This document shows, piece by piece, positions 43,215 through 52,436 of a stretch of 64,000 bases of DNA (position 1 is the first letter of the stretch; each line of letters begins with the position of its first letter). The stretch lies in the NCBI GenBank assembly GCA_965248335.1, contig CBDFIY010000002.1:838537-902536 (forward strand), written 5' to 3'. Both the position numbers and the translations under genes were made by a program. Origin of the DNA: CAKMZU01 sp965248335 (GTDB lineage Bacteria > Pseudomonadota > Gammaproteobacteria > Pseudomonadales > DT-91). The notes under the pieces were generated by a model. That model had not been told where the DNA came from. It searched no databases and was given only the letters and a program-made list of their open reading frames with translations.

Positions 43215-44315
43215 ATGACACCCCTAGAAAAGTATCAAGAAGACCTAAAGCGGCCAGATTTCTTTTCGGATGAATCCCAAAAACAAGCTATAGAAAAGCT
43301 GCAGTACCTCTATGATCAATTATTGGTACAAGAGCCCAAACGCAAGCGTAAGGGGTTTTTATCGAAAGTTGCTAGGCGTCATGTTGAGGAAGTTCCTCCT
43401 GTTAAAGGGTTGTACTTTTGGGGGGGGGTTGGGCGTGGGAAAACCTACCTGATGGATAGCTTCTTCGATGCTTTGCCCTTCGAAGAAAAACTACGTTTGC
43501 ATTTTCATCGCTTTATGCAAAAAGTACATGCAGAGCTAAAGGTAAGGCAGGGCGAAAAAAATCCCTTGGACGGGGTGGCAGATGCAATTGCTGCGTCTGC
43601 AAGAGTTATTTGCTTCGATGAATTTTTTGTTACCGATATCACGGATGCGATGATTTTGGGCGGTTTGTTTGAGCAGCTATTTCGTAAGGGTGTTGTATTG
43701 GTGGCCACCTCAAATATTGTGCCTGACAATCTGTATGAAAATGGTTTGCAGCGGCAACGTTTCCTGCCGGCTATCGAGGAATTAAAGGCCAACTGTGAAG
43801 TCATAAATGTTGATTCGGGCGAGGATTATCGCTTGAGAGCGCTTAAGCAAGCAGAGCTTTACCATTCTCCACTAGACGGTGCAGCTGAAGTGAGTTTGCA
43901 GGCGAGTTGGCGCTCATTGGCTGCTGAAAATATTCAGGAGGGAGGGGTGATTGATATCAATGGCCGTGATGTCGATGTTGTGCGTCTGCATGAGGATGCC
44001 GCTTGGTTTACCTTTAGCGCACTTTGTGATGGGCCCCGTAGTCAAAACGATTACATTGAGATTGGGCGAATTTTTAATACGGTATTAATTGCTAATGTGC
44101 CTGTATTGGAAGTATCAATGGAGGATCAGGCGAGGCGATTCATTAATTTGATTGATGAGTTTTATGATCGTCAAGTAAAGGTTATTATGTCTGCCGAGGC
44201 AAAGATTACTGAAATCTATCGAGGGCAGAAGTTGCTGTTTGAAATTGAAAGAACGCAAAGCCGTTTACTTGAAATGCAAAGCGAAGAATATTTAGCAAAA
44301 GCTCATCGTCCCTAG
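43215..44315 (+). CDS. zapE: Cell division protein ZapE (AFG1-like ATPase)
   Basis: A 366-residue ATPase that affects Z-ring stability under low oxygen or stress in E. coli. Walker A is GGVGRGKT (70-77) after KGLYFW; RVICFDEFFVTDITDAMIL (about 130-148) is Walker B with the family's FDEF; NIVPDNLYENGLQRQRFLPAIE is the conserved sensor region. Normal length. It precedes the rplM-rpsI operon. Confidence 0.94.
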   Translation: MTPLEKYQEDLKRPDFFSDESQKQAIEKLQYLYDQLLVQEPKRKRKGFLSKVARRHVEEVPPVKGLYFWGGVGRGKTYLMDSFFDALPFEEKLRLHFHRFMQKVHAELKVRQGEKNPLDGVADAIAASARVICFDEFFVTDITDAMILGGLFEQLFRKGVVLVATSNIVPDNLYENGLQRQRFLPAIEELKANCEVINVDSGEDYRLRALKQAELYHSPLDGAAEVSLQASWRSLAAENIQEGGVIDINGRDVDVVRLHEDAAWFTFSALCDGPRSQNDYIEIGRIFNTVLIANVPVLEVSMEDQARRFINLIDEFYDRQVKVIMSAEAKITEIYRGQKLLFEIERTQSRLLEMQSEEYLAKAHRP

Positions 44316-44370
44316 AGTAGTTTGGATGCTGATATTGCAAAAAAATTCGGTGATAGCCATGAATTTCATC

Positions 44371-44399
44371 TTGCGGTTAGGGGTAAAATCCTGTAGTAT
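44371..44399 (+). promoter_or_regulatory. Promoter of rplM-rpsI
   Basis: A -35 box TTGCGG (44371-44376), a 17-base spacer and a -10 box TAGTAT (44394-44399) are followed by the GC-rich discriminator TCGCGCTC. The mRNA leader is then about 40 bases. This arrangement is typical of ribosomal-protein promoters. Confidence 0.75.
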
Positions 44400-44443
44400 T
44401 CGCGCTCTTTTACAGGCAGTCTCGATTTTTTAGGCGAAAGATT

Positions 44444-44872
44444 ATGAAAACTTACAGTGCAAAGCCAAGCGACGTCTCCCAAGATTGGTATGTCGTTGAT
44501 GCTGCAGACAAAACGCTTGGGCGTTTGGCGTCAGAGATCGCACATCGCTTACGTGGTAAGCATAAGCCAGAATATACCCCGCATGTTGATACGGGTGATT
44601 TTATTGTTGTCGTTAATGCAGAAAAAATTGCTGTTACCGGTAACAAGAGAAAAGATAAGATGTATTACCGTCATACAGGGTATGTAGGTAATTTGAAGTC
44701 TATATCCTTTGAGAAGATGATTGATCGTGCGCCAGAGCGAGTTTTACAGCTTGCAGTTAAAGGTATGTTGCCTAAAAACCCACTGGGTCGCACCATGTTC
44801 TCCAAGCTTAAAGTGTATGCCGGTGAAGTACATCCTCATACAGCACAACAACCTAAAGAATTACAGATTTAA
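44444..44872 (+). CDS. rplM: 50S ribosomal protein L13
   Basis: The 142-residue large-subunit protein L13. The opening MKTYSAKPSDVSQDWYVVDA, then LRGKHKPEYTPHVDTGD and MLPKNPLGRTMFSKLKVYAG are family-typical. First gene of the rplM-rpsI operon; 13 bases separate the two. Confidence 0.98.
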   Translation: MKTYSAKPSDVSQDWYVVDAADKTLGRLASEIAHRLRGKHKPEYTPHVDTGDFIVVVNAEKIAVTGNKRKDKMYYRHTGYVGNLKSISFEKMIDRAPERVLQLAVKGMLPKNPLGRTMFSKLKVYAGEVHPHTAQQPKELQI

Positions 44873-44885
44873 CGGAAGCTAAAAT

Positions 44886-45278
44886 ATGTCTAGCGCACAA
44901 TACTATGGTACTGGACGTCGTAAAACATCGACAGCCCGTGTGTTCATTAAAACTGGTACTGGCAGTATCACCATCAATAGTCTTACCATCGATCAATATT
45001 TTGGTCGAGAGGTGGCGCGAATGATCGTTCGTCAGCCTCTTGATGTGGTTGATATGGACGGGAAATTTGATATTAATGTTACCGTGAAAGGTGGTGGTAA
45101 TTTTGGTCAGGCTGGTGCAATTCGGCATGGATTGACACGTGCGCTGATTGAGTATGATGAGGCTATGCGGGCACCTTTGCGTCAGGCGGGCTACGTAACT
45201 CGTGATGCAAGAGAAGTTGAGCGTAAGAAAGTCGGTCTTCGCAAGGCAAGAAAGAAGCCGCAGTTTTCAAAGCGTTAA
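44886..45278 (+). CDS. rpsI: 30S ribosomal protein S9
   Basis: The 130-residue small-subunit protein S9. YYGTGRRKTSTARVF at the start, GGGNFGQAGAIRHGLTRAL in the middle and the basic tail RKKPQFSKR, which reaches the P-site tRNA, are all present. Followed by an intrinsic terminator. Confidence 0.98.
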   Translation: MSSAQYYGTGRRKTSTARVFIKTGTGSITINSLTIDQYFGREVARMIVRQPLDVVDMDGKFDINVTVKGGGNFGQAGAIRHGLTRALIEYDEAMRAPLRQAGYVTRDAREVERKKVGLRKARKKPQFSKR

Positions 45279-45295
45279 AGAATATTTTTATAATC

Positions 45296-45329
45296 AAAAA
45301 CCTGGGCTTGTCCTGGGTTTTTTTTTACA
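45296..45329 (+). terminator. Intrinsic terminator after rpsI
   Basis: AAAACCTGGG pairs with CCTGGGTTTT (two wobble pairs) around the loop CTTGT, followed by a run of T. It ends the rplM-rpsI operon before petABC. Confidence 0.8.
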
Positions 45330-45459
45330 TTTTGTTGCAGTAAAAAATAAATAAAAGCCACTAGCGAATAACCTTGTTTCTAACAGGGTTTTTTATTAGC
45401 ATACACAATTATTATAAGAAATGACTCAGTCTTTCTCAGGCTATGTTAGAGGGATACCT

Positions 45460-46053
45460 ATGAGTAATGAAGGTGTAAACACCTCAAGAAGACGATTTTT
45501 GATTGCATCTACAGCGGCGGTCGGAGGTGTCGGTATTGGTGGTGTGGCAATTCCATTTTTAGGGTCTTGGCGACCTAGCGCTAAAGCGAAAGCAGCCGGC
45601 GCGCCAGTTAAAGCCGATCTTAGTAAGTTGCGCCCAGGTGAGTTGATTACCGTTGAGTGGCGTGGCAAGCCTGTGTATGTTATGTACAGAACGGCAAAGC
45701 AATTATCCGACCTTTCGGCGTTATCTGCAGTGCTAAGAGATCCAAATTCTAATGAATCCAATCAGCCTGATTATACTAAAAATGAAGGTCGTTCTACCAA
45801 GCCTGAATATGCGGTGTTTGTGGGGTTGTGTACGCACTTAGGCTGCGCGCCAAATCCGCGTCCTGAAGTTGCTCCGGCAGATTTGGGTCAGGATTGGAAG
45901 GGCGGCTTCTTTTGTCCTTGTCATGGTTCCAAATATGACCTTGCAGGTCGTGTGTATAAAGGTGTGCCTGCGCCGACAAACTTAGATGTCCCGCCTTATC
46001 GCTATGTTGACGATAAGGTTATTGTGATCGGTGAAGACGAGGAGAGCGCCTAA
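45460..46053 (+). CDS. petA: Ubiquinol-cytochrome c reductase, Rieske iron-sulfur subunit
   Basis: The 197-residue Rieske subunit of the bc1 complex. A twin-arginine-type start (SRRRFLIAST, residues 9-18) and a membrane anchor are followed by the periplasmic domain. The 2Fe-2S ligands are Cys124 and His126 (CTHLGC) and Cys152 and His155 (CPCHGS), with Cys129 and Cys154 forming the disulfide. ATG 45460, with GAGGG seven bases upstream, is chosen over an ATG at 45421, which would bury the Tat motif. petB overlaps the stop by one base. Confidence 0.96.
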   Translation: MSNEGVNTSRRRFLIASTAAVGGVGIGGVAIPFLGSWRPSAKAKAAGAPVKADLSKLRPGELITVEWRGKPVYVMYRTAKQLSDLSALSAVLRDPNSNESNQPDYTKNEGRSTKPEYAVFVGLCTHLGCAPNPRPEVAPADLGQDWKGGFFCPCHGSKYDLAGRVYKGVPAPTNLDVPPYRYVDDKVIVIGEDEESA

Positions 46054-47393
46054 TGACTAAGCTGCTAGTGGGGTTAAGAGATTGGGTTGATGCGCGTTTG
46101 CCAATCATGCGAGCATGGGATACACATATGGGCGGTTATTATGCGCCCAAAAATTTCAATTTCTTTTATTTTTTCGGTGTTCTTTCCTTACTTGTACTTG
46201 TTAACCAGTTGTTAACAGGTATTTGGTTGACCATGATGTATGTGCCTGACGCAGAAAAAGCGTTTGCATCGGTTGAGTATATTATGCGAGATGTCGATTA
46301 CGGTTGGATAATTCGTTATATGCATTCAACGGGTGCATCTGCGTTTTTTGTCGTTGTTTATATCCATATGTTTCGTGGTTTACTGTATGGCTCTTATAAA
46401 AAACCGCGAGAGTTGGTCTGGGTATTCGGCATGCTTATTCTGTTAGCGCTCATGGCGGAGGCTTTTTTAGGGTACATATTACCTTGGGGGCAAATGTCTT
46501 ATTGGGGTGCGCAGGTCATTGTTTCACTCTTTGGTGCTATACCGGTTATAGGGGAGCCTTTGGTGGAATGGATTCGTGGTGATTATTTGATCTCAGGAAT
46601 TACATTAAATCGTTTCTTTGCGTTACACGTTGTTGCTGTGCCTATTATTTTGCTCGCTTTAGTTGTTTTGCACTTACTTGCTTTGCATGAGGTAGGCTCA
46701 AACAACCCAGATGGCGTCGAAATTAAAAAGCATAAAGATGAAAATGGTATACCGTTAGACGGTGTTGCCTTTCATCCTTATTACACTGTGCACGATCTTG
46801 TGGGGATAGCTGTCTTTTTGATGGTATTTTGTAGCGTTATTTTCTTTTTTCCTGAGATGGGTGGCTATTTCTTGGAGCATGCAAATTTTGAACAAGCTAA
46901 CTCGTTGAAGACGCCTGAGCATATTGCGCCAGTTTGGTACTTTACACCGTTTTATTCCGTGTTGCGTGCTGTGCCGGATAAGTTGTTCGGTTTTATCGCT
47001 TTCGGTAGTTCTGTCGCTATTCTGTTTGTGCTGCCATGGCTGGATCGTAGTCCTGTTAAGTCCATTCGTTATAAGGGCAAGTTTTCTATTGCCGCTTTAT
47101 TAGTGTTTGTTTCTACATTCATTATCTTGGGTGTGCTGGGTGTCAAATCTCCGACAGTCGAAAGGACGCTACTTGCACAGATTTGCTCTGTTATTTATTT
47201 TGCATACTTTTTAACCATGCCATTCTGGAGTGCTAAAGAAAAATGTAAGCCTGAGCCTGATAGGGTGACAATGGATGGTGGTTTCGGGATGACAGGAACG
47301 CTTGCAGGTTTATTTGTTGTCATTGTTCTGACGGTTGGTCCTTTATGGTTGGTTGAGTGGATTCATCATATTAACCAAGCCGCGGCTCATTAG
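46053..47393 (+). CDS. petB: Cytochrome b of the bc1 complex
   Basis: The 446-residue membrane core of the bc1 complex, oxidising ubiquinol and passing electrons through two b hemes. About eight to nine membrane helices are seen. Heme-ligand histidines lie in HSTGASAFFVVVYIHMFRG (about 89-107) and in FALHVVAVPIILLALVVLHLLALHE. GYILPWGQMSYWGAQV and the PEWY-equivalent (APVWYFTPFYSVLRA, PVWY here) form the quinol site. The first base of its ATG is the last base of the petA stop. Confidence 0.97.
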   Translation: MTKLLVGLRDWVDARLPIMRAWDTHMGGYYAPKNFNFFYFFGVLSLLVLVNQLLTGIWLTMMYVPDAEKAFASVEYIMRDVDYGWIIRYMHSTGASAFFVVVYIHMFRGLLYGSYKKPRELVWVFGMLILLALMAEAFLGYILPWGQMSYWGAQVIVSLFGAIPVIGEPLVEWIRGDYLISGITLNRFFALHVVAVPIILLALVVLHLLALHEVGSNNPDGVEIKKHKDENGIPLDGVAFHPYYTVHDLVGIAVFLMVFCSVIFFFPEMGGYFLEHANFEQANSLKTPEHIAPVWYFTPFYSVLRAVPDKLFGFIAFGSSVAILFVLPWLDRSPVKSIRYKGKFSIAALLVFVSTFIILGVLGVKSPTVERTLLAQICSVIYFAYFLTMPFWSAKEKCKPEPDRVTMDGGFGMTGTLAGLFVVIVLTVGPLWLVEWIHHINQAAAH

Positions 47394-47405
47394 AAGGAGA
47401 GGTTT

Positions 47406-48221
47406 GTGAAAAAAATAATAATTGCTTTTGTTTTCGGTCTTTCCTCTTTGGGTGTGCTGGGCGCGGGTGGAGGGGTGTCATTATTGGATTTTACGCCCGA
47501 CTTAAAAGATAAGACTTCGTTGCAGCGAGGCGCGCGAAACTTTATGAACTATTGTGCGGGTTGCCATAGTCTTAAGTATATGCGCTATGAGCGTCTGGCA
47601 ACAGATTTGGGTATTCCTCTTGACTTAGCCGCTCAGCATTTGATTTTTTCTGATGCCAAAATTGGCTCATTGATTGAAATTTCCTCTGATGCTAAGTTGC
47701 AGAAAAAATGGTTTGGTGCTGCGCCGCCGGACTTAACGTTGGTCGCCCGTTCACGTGGCGATAGCTGGTTGTATTCGTACTTAAAAGGCTTCTACGTAGA
47801 TCCATCAAGACCCTACGGCTATAATAACCTTGTTTTTAAAGATGTAGGTATGCCAAATGTGTTGTTGAACTTGCAGGGTGATCAAGTTTGTAAGCCTGCG
47901 TTGGCGAAAGGTGGTCACGGTTACCCTCAAAGAGACCCTATTACACATGATGGTTTTGATGACGAAAATGTACCTTGTGGTCGCACTGAATTAATTTCGG
48001 GGACAGGAACATTAAACGAGAAAGAATTCGATGGTTTTGTCAGTGATCTAGTTAATTTTTTGGTATATACTGGAGAACCTGTACGTATACATGATCGTAG
48101 TATTTTTGGTTTCGATCTCAACAAGCGTCAGGTAATCGGTATTTACTGTTTGCTCTTCCTGATGGTGTTTGGCGTATTTGCTGTCCTCCTGAACCGTGAG
48201 TACTGGAAGGACATTCACTGA
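47406..48221 (+). CDS. petC: Cytochrome c1 of the bc1 complex
   Basis: The 271-residue cytochrome c1. A signal sequence (IIIAFVFGLSSLGVLGAGG) precedes the heme attachment motif CAGCH (Cys50, Cys53, His54). The C-terminal membrane anchor IGIYCLLFLMVFGVFAVLL holds it in the inner membrane. Last gene of petABC and followed by a terminator. Confidence 0.97.
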   Translation: MKKIIIAFVFGLSSLGVLGAGGGVSLLDFTPDLKDKTSLQRGARNFMNYCAGCHSLKYMRYERLATDLGIPLDLAAQHLIFSDAKIGSLIEISSDAKLQKKWFGAAPPDLTLVARSRGDSWLYSYLKGFYVDPSRPYGYNNLVFKDVGMPNVLLNLQGDQVCKPALAKGGHGYPQRDPITHDGFDDENVPCGRTELISGTGTLNEKEFDGFVSDLVNFLVYTGEPVRIHDRSIFGFDLNKRQVIGIYCLLFLMVFGVFAVLLNREYWKDIH

Positions 48222-48237
48222 ATCAATATCGATCTAA

Positions 48238-48268
48238 AAAAGAGCAGCATCTTCTTTGTTGCTCTTTT
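48238..48268 (+). terminator. Intrinsic terminator after petC
   Basis: AAAAGAGCAGCA pairs with TGTTGCTCTTTT around an 8-base loop, ending in four T. The stem lies 17 bases past the petC stop. Confidence 0.82.
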
Positions 48269-48315
48269 GTGTATTTTAGATCGAACTTCAAAAGCTATTT
48301 TCTAGAGGTTTTAAC

Positions 48316-48966
48316 ATGGGTGTAGTCGCGAAAAGATCTTCAATGACTTTTTATTCTGATGGTCTCAGTCACTATAGTCATCGTGTGCGCATTGTACTTG
48401 CTGAGAAAGGTGTCAGTGTTGATATTGTCGAATGCACAGGCAACAACATCTCAGAAGATTTGGCACAGATCAATCCTTATAATAGTTTGCCTACTATTGT
48501 TGACCGTGACTTGGTTCTCTATGAATCAAAAATCATGATGGAGTATCTTGATGAGCGTTTTCCGCACCCTCCCTTGTTGCCAGTTTACCCTGTTGCAAGA
48601 GGGCAGAGCCGTTTGCTCGTTTATCGTATCGAAAAAGATTGGTCACGCTTGGTCGACATTATCGTTGATAATAAAGATGCAGATGCGGTAAAAAATGCAC
48701 GGCAAGAGTTAAAGGAAAGTTTAACGGCAGTAGCCCCGATTTTTGCCGATAAGCCTTACTTTATGAGTGAAGAGTTTACGCTAATCGATTGTTGCATGGC
48801 TGCTATTTTATGGCGTTTAGGCGTACTGGGAATAGATATTCCTCAGTCAAAACAAACGAAGCCTTTGTTTGCTTACATGGATCGTCTGTTTTCTCGAGAC
48901 TCTTTTAAGGAGAGCCTTTCAGAGATAGAGCAAGATATGGCGCATTACAAGGCAAATAATAGCTAA
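48316..48966 (+). CDS. sspA: Stringent starvation protein A
   Basis: A 216-residue protein with a glutathione-S-transferase fold that binds RNA polymerase during starvation and in E. coli lowers H-NS levels. SMTFYSDGLSHYSHRVRIVLAEKGV and NPYNSLPTIVDRDLVLYESKIMMEYLDERFPHPPLLP are typical of SspA; the catalytic residue of true GSTs is absent, as in the family. sspB overlaps its stop codon. Confidence 0.95.
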   Translation: MGVVAKRSSMTFYSDGLSHYSHRVRIVLAEKGVSVDIVECTGNNISEDLAQINPYNSLPTIVDRDLVLYESKIMMEYLDERFPHPPLLPVYPVARGQSRLLVYRIEKDWSRLVDIIVDNKDADAVKNARQELKESLTAVAPIFADKPYFMSEEFTLIDCCMAAILWRLGVLGIDIPQSKQTKPLFAYMDRLFSRDSFKESLSEIEQDMAHYKANNS

Positions 48967-49388
48967 TGACGCCTACAAGACCTTATTTTCTCAGAGCGAT
49001 GCATGATTGGATTTTGGCGAATAATTGTACGCCTTATTTATCGGTCGATGCGACCCTTGAAGGTGTAGAGGTGCCTGAAGCTTATGTTGAAAATGGAGAA
49101 ATTACACTTAATTTGTCTGTTGAGGCAATCGTAGATTTTTTTATTGATGATAGCTGGGTGCGTTTTAAGGCTAAGTTTGATGGCGTTCAGTCAGAAATAT
49201 TTATACCTATGAGAGCTGTTTTGGGTGTTTATGCTAAGGAGAACGGTCAAGGTATGATGTTTCCGGATGAACCTGCTTATCATGATGCTATCCATGAAGA
49301 AGCTGAAGAGGTTATCTCTCAGGATACTCAGCCTAAGAAATTAGATAAAGCGCCTAGCAAGGTGTCACATCTGAAAGTCATCAAATAG
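48966..49388 (+). CDS. sspB: ClpXP adaptor / stringent starvation protein B
   Basis: A 140-residue adaptor that delivers ssrA-tagged proteins to ClpXP. The N-terminal substrate-binding domain (PTRPYFLRAMHDWILANNCTPYL, then PMRAVLGVYAKENGQGMMFP) is clear. The tail ends in PSKVSHLKVIK, matching the ClpX-binding module of E. coli SspB. Ends at a strong terminator. Confidence 0.96.
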   Translation: MTPTRPYFLRAMHDWILANNCTPYLSVDATLEGVEVPEAYVENGEITLNLSVEAIVDFFIDDSWVRFKAKFDGVQSEIFIPMRAVLGVYAKENGQGMMFPDEPAYHDAIHEEAEEVISQDTQPKKLDKAPSKVSHLKVIK

Positions 49389-49436
49389 ACTCTACAGATA
49401 TGTTTATCGTTTAGCTAAATTTAGTTCAATGATATT

Positions 49437-49460
49437 AAACGCCCCGAGGGGCGTTTTTTT
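49437..49460. terminator. Bidirectional terminator between sspB and the LLM gene
   Basis: AAACGCCC pairs with GGGCGTTT around a four-base loop (CGAG), with A-rich sequence on one side and seven T on the other. It serves the convergent genes sspB and 49459-50481. Confidence 0.9.
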
Positions 49461-50481
49461 ATATCGCTTCAGCAAGAATTTTCATGCTTTTGAGGGTGGC
49501 CTCAGTACCAAAAGGACTGACCCCTGTCATTAAAGTGGTCACCGAGGATTTTTTCCAATCCTGTATGCGCTCCTTGATGCGATCGGCGGGGCCACATAAA
49601 GAAATTTCGTCAGCAAGTTTATCAGGAACAACTTTAGCGGCTTCGTGTTGCCCTTTCTCGAAATAAACATCCTGAATTTCTTGCGCTTCATCCGCATAAC
49701 CCATTCGTCCAATCAAGTTTTTGTGGAAGTTTTCACCTTTAGCACCCATGCCTCCGAGATAAAGTGCAAGCATGTATTTTACGGGAAGTAAGGCATTATC
49801 AAGGTTGTCATCCACGTTCATGTTGACCATAGCGCATATTTCGTAATCGGGTTTTGACTTAGCCCCTGCAAGGTTTTCATCGAAAATGTGCATGTTGTAA
49901 GGGGAAACAAATATCGGTAACCAGCCATCGAACTGATCGCCGGCAAGTTTGACATTTTTAGGTCCTTCTGCGCCTAGAAAGACAGGGATATGTTTCCGAA
50001 GTGGGTGTGTGATGGATTTTAAGGGTTTGCCTAAGCCCATGCCGCCTTCGCAAGGTAGCTGATACTGATTGCCATGGAATTCAACAGGGCCTTCGCGGCT
50101 GATGACTTGCTTGAAAATGTTGAGCCACTCTCGTGTACGCTCTAAGGGTTTGTTGAAAGGTTGTCCGTACCAGCCTTCGACAACTTGAGGCCCTGAAACG
50201 CCAACGCCTAGGCATACACGACCATTTGAAATGTGATCAAGTGTCATTGCAGTCATCGCTGCATTAACGGGGGTTCGGCCTGAAAGCTGCATTACTCCAG
50301 TACAGAGTTTGATGGTTTTAGTGTGGGTTGCAATGGCAGCTAGTGGTGTAAAGCAATCAGAGCCATAGGCTTCAGCTGTAAAGAGTTTATCAAAGCCCAT
50401 GGATTCGGCTTCTACTGCGAGTTGAATAAAATCAGGAAGAGGGTGTTTTTGCCAATACCCTTGATGTAGGCCAAGTTTCAT
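49459..50481 (-). CDS. LLM-class flavin-dependent oxidoreductase
   Basis: A 340-residue TIM-barrel oxidoreductase of the bacterial luciferase-like superfamily. AEAYGSDCFTPLAAIATHTKTIKLCTGVMQLSGRTPVNAAM and DHISNGRVCLGVGVSGPQVVEGWYG are typical of proteins often labelled F420-dependent LLM oxidoreductases. Whether this one uses FMN or F420 cannot be told; gammaproteobacteria mostly lack the deazaflavin, so FMN is more likely. It stands alone, with the sulfite reductase gene divergent. The substrate is unknown. Confidence 0.82.
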   Translation of the reverse strand: MKLGLHQGYWQKHPLPDFIQLAVEAESMGFDKLFTAEAYGSDCFTPLAAIATHTKTIKLCTGVMQLSGRTPVNAAMTAMTLDHISNGRVCLGVGVSGPQVVEGWYGQPFNKPLERTREWLNIFKQVISREGPVEFHGNQYQLPCEGGMGLGKPLKSITHPLRKHIPVFLGAEGPKNVKLAGDQFDGWLPIFVSPYNMHIFDENLAGAKSKPDYEICAMVNMNVDDNLDNALLPVKYMLALYLGGMGAKGENFHKNLIGRMGYADEAQEIQDVYFEKGQHEAAKVVPDKLADEISLCGPADRIKERIQDWKKSSVTTLMTGVSPFGTEATLKSMKILAEAI

Positions 50482-50780
50482 TGATGTTCTCCAGCTATTT
50501 AAGTGAGTCGGTATTATGAAAAGAATTTCATCGGTTGCCTATGTCAAAAACATTCAAACAGCCTGTAAAACTGTTTCTGTTTGCTGCTGATGATCATAAG
50601 TGTCACTATTGGTGGGAGTTATCCCTTTAAGTTTGCAGCATAAAGCAAATCGATTTAGGTTATCAATAAAATTCAGCACACTGCAGCGCAATTCATTCTG
50701 ACTATGATCGATAATGGTCTTAAAAATCGGTATCATCCGGTTTCGTTTACTCATCGAACTATTTAAGGTGTGTGTCTTCA
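50482..50780. other. Divergent intergenic region, LLM oxidoreductase / cysI
   Basis: About 300 bases between two divergent genes. It must hold both promoters, but I can place neither securely. A minus-strand open frame (50554-50781) covers much of it but overlaps the cysI start and shows no family features, so I do not call it a gene. Confidence 0.4.
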
Positions 50781-52436
50781 ATGTATGTCTATAATAATTA
50801 TGATCAGCAGCTGGTTGATGAGCGGGTTAGTCAATACCGAAATCAAATTCAGCGATATCTTGATGGAAAGCTGACGGATGCTGAATTTTTACCCTTGCGA
50901 TTGCAAAATGGGCTGTATATTCAGCGTTTAGCCCCCATGCTGCGTGTAGCTATCCCCTATGGCATGATGACATCCGACCAGCTACGTATGATGGCTAAAA
51001 TTAGCCGTGATTATGATAAAGGTTATGCCCATTTTAGTACGCGACAAAATGTGCAATTTAATTGGCCGGCCCTAGAAGATACCCCAGATATTTTAGCTGA
51101 ACTGGCTTCTGTTCAAATGCATGCTATTCAAACCAGTGGTAACTGTATTCGTAACACGACAACTGATCAATTTGCTGGTGTTGCTGCGGATGAGTACATC
51201 GATCCAAGACCTTATTGTGAAATTATCAGGCAATGGTCAACCTTTCACCCTGAGTTTGCTTTCCTGCCAAGAAAATTCAAAATAGCTGTTTGCGGTTCTG
51301 AAAGAGACAGAGCGGCGACACATATGCACGATATTGGCATAGAGCTTACCTATAATGCCAATAAGGATGTGGGATATAAAATTATTGTTGGTGGCGGATT
51401 AGGTAGAACACCTGTCATTGGCTCTGTGATCAATGAATTTCTTCCTGAGAAAGATTTGCTGACATATTTAGACGCAATTTTACGTGTGTATAATCAGCAC
51501 GGAAGACGAGATAATAAATATAAAGCACGTATAAAGATCCTCGTTCGTTCAATGGGTATTGATGCATTCAGAGACCAGGTGGCAGCGCACGTTGAGACCC
51601 TAGAAAACGCGAGTATGACACTCACATCGAAAGAACTTGACCGCGTGAAAGCTTATTTCACTGCACCAGCTTACGAAGTGCTCAATGATGATCATGCCCA
51701 GCTCACATTGAATCAAGAATCAAGCGAAGACAAAGGCTTCTCGCGATGGTTAAAAACTAACCTTAATCCGCATAAAGTAGCGGGTTATGTGAGTGTGACT
51801 TTGTCGTTGAAAAAACAAGGAACCGCACCCGGCGATATTTATGATGATCAAATGGATGCTGTTGCTGATTTAGCAGATAAATATGCATTTGGTGAACTGC
51901 GTGCGTCACACCAACAAAATTTGATTCTAGCCGATGTGAAAAAAACGGAATTGCATAGCCTTTATCAATCACTTGTTCCATTAGGATTGGCGTCAGCTAA
52001 TGTGGGTACACTGGCTGATATGATTTGCTGCCCCGGCGGCGATTTTTGCGCACTTGCTAATGCCAAATCTATACCAGTGGCTGATGCAATTTTGAAGAAG
52101 TTCGACGATATTGATTACCTTTATGATCTCGGTGAAATTGAATTAAACATTTCTGGCTGTATGAATGCTTGCGGCCATCACCATATCGGCCATATTGGTA
52201 TTTTAGGGGTAGATAAAAAAGGGAAAGAATTTTTTCAAGTGTCTCTTGGTGGTAGTCAAGAGAAAGCGGGTTCATTAGCAAAAATGTTAGGCCCTGCATT
52301 TTCTGCAGATGATATCCCTTCAGTAATAGAAAAAATACTGGGGGTATTTATAGATGCGCGCCTTGAAGGTGAACTTTTCTTAGAAACCTATCGCCGGATA
52401 GGCATTGACCCTTTTAAGGAGGCTGTTTATGGATAA
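50781..52436 (+). CDS. cysI: Siroheme sulfite reductase (CysI, Pseudomonas type)
   Basis: A 551-residue nitrite/sulfite reductase-family hemoprotein that reduces sulfite to sulfide in cysteine synthesis. MYVYNNYDQQLVDERV, YAHFSTRQNVQFNWP and HAIQTSGNCIRNTTTDQFAG are near copies of Pseudomonas CysI. The four cluster/siroheme cysteines are Cys417 and Cys423 (CPGGDFC) and Cys460 and Cys464 (CMNAC). ATG 50781 matches the family start; a GTG at 50772 would add three residues. This type lacks the separate flavoprotein CysJ; a DUF934 protein follows, as in Pseudomonas. Confidence 0.95.
   Translation: MYVYNNYDQQLVDERVSQYRNQIQRYLDGKLTDAEFLPLRLQNGLYIQRLAPMLRVAIPYGMMTSDQLRMMAKISRDYDKGYAHFSTRQNVQFNWPALEDTPDILAELASVQMHAIQTSGNCIRNTTTDQFAGVAADEYIDPRPYCEIIRQWSTFHPEFAFLPRKFKIAVCGSERDRAATHMHDIGIELTYNANKDVGYKIIVGGGLGRTPVIGSVINEFLPEKDLLTYLDAILRVYNQHGRRDNKYKARIKILVRSMGIDAFRDQVAAHVETLENASMTLTSKELDRVKAYFTAPAYEVLNDDHAQLTLNQESSEDKGFSRWLKTNLNPHKVAGYVSVTLSLKKQGTAPGDIYDDQMDAVADLADKYAFGELRASHQQNLILADVKKTELHSLYQSLVPLGLASANVGTLADMICCPGGDFCALANAKSIPVADAILKKFDDIDYLYDLGEIELNISGCMNACGHHHIGHIGILGVDKKGKEFFQVSLGGSQEKAGSLAKMLGPAFSADDIPSVIEKILGVFIDARLEGELFLETYRRIGIDPFKEAVYG

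Noticed and set aside
50554..50781. Minus-strand 75-residue open frame between the LLM gene and cysI
   Set aside because: It occupies the shared promoter region, overlaps the cysI start, and resembles nothing known.
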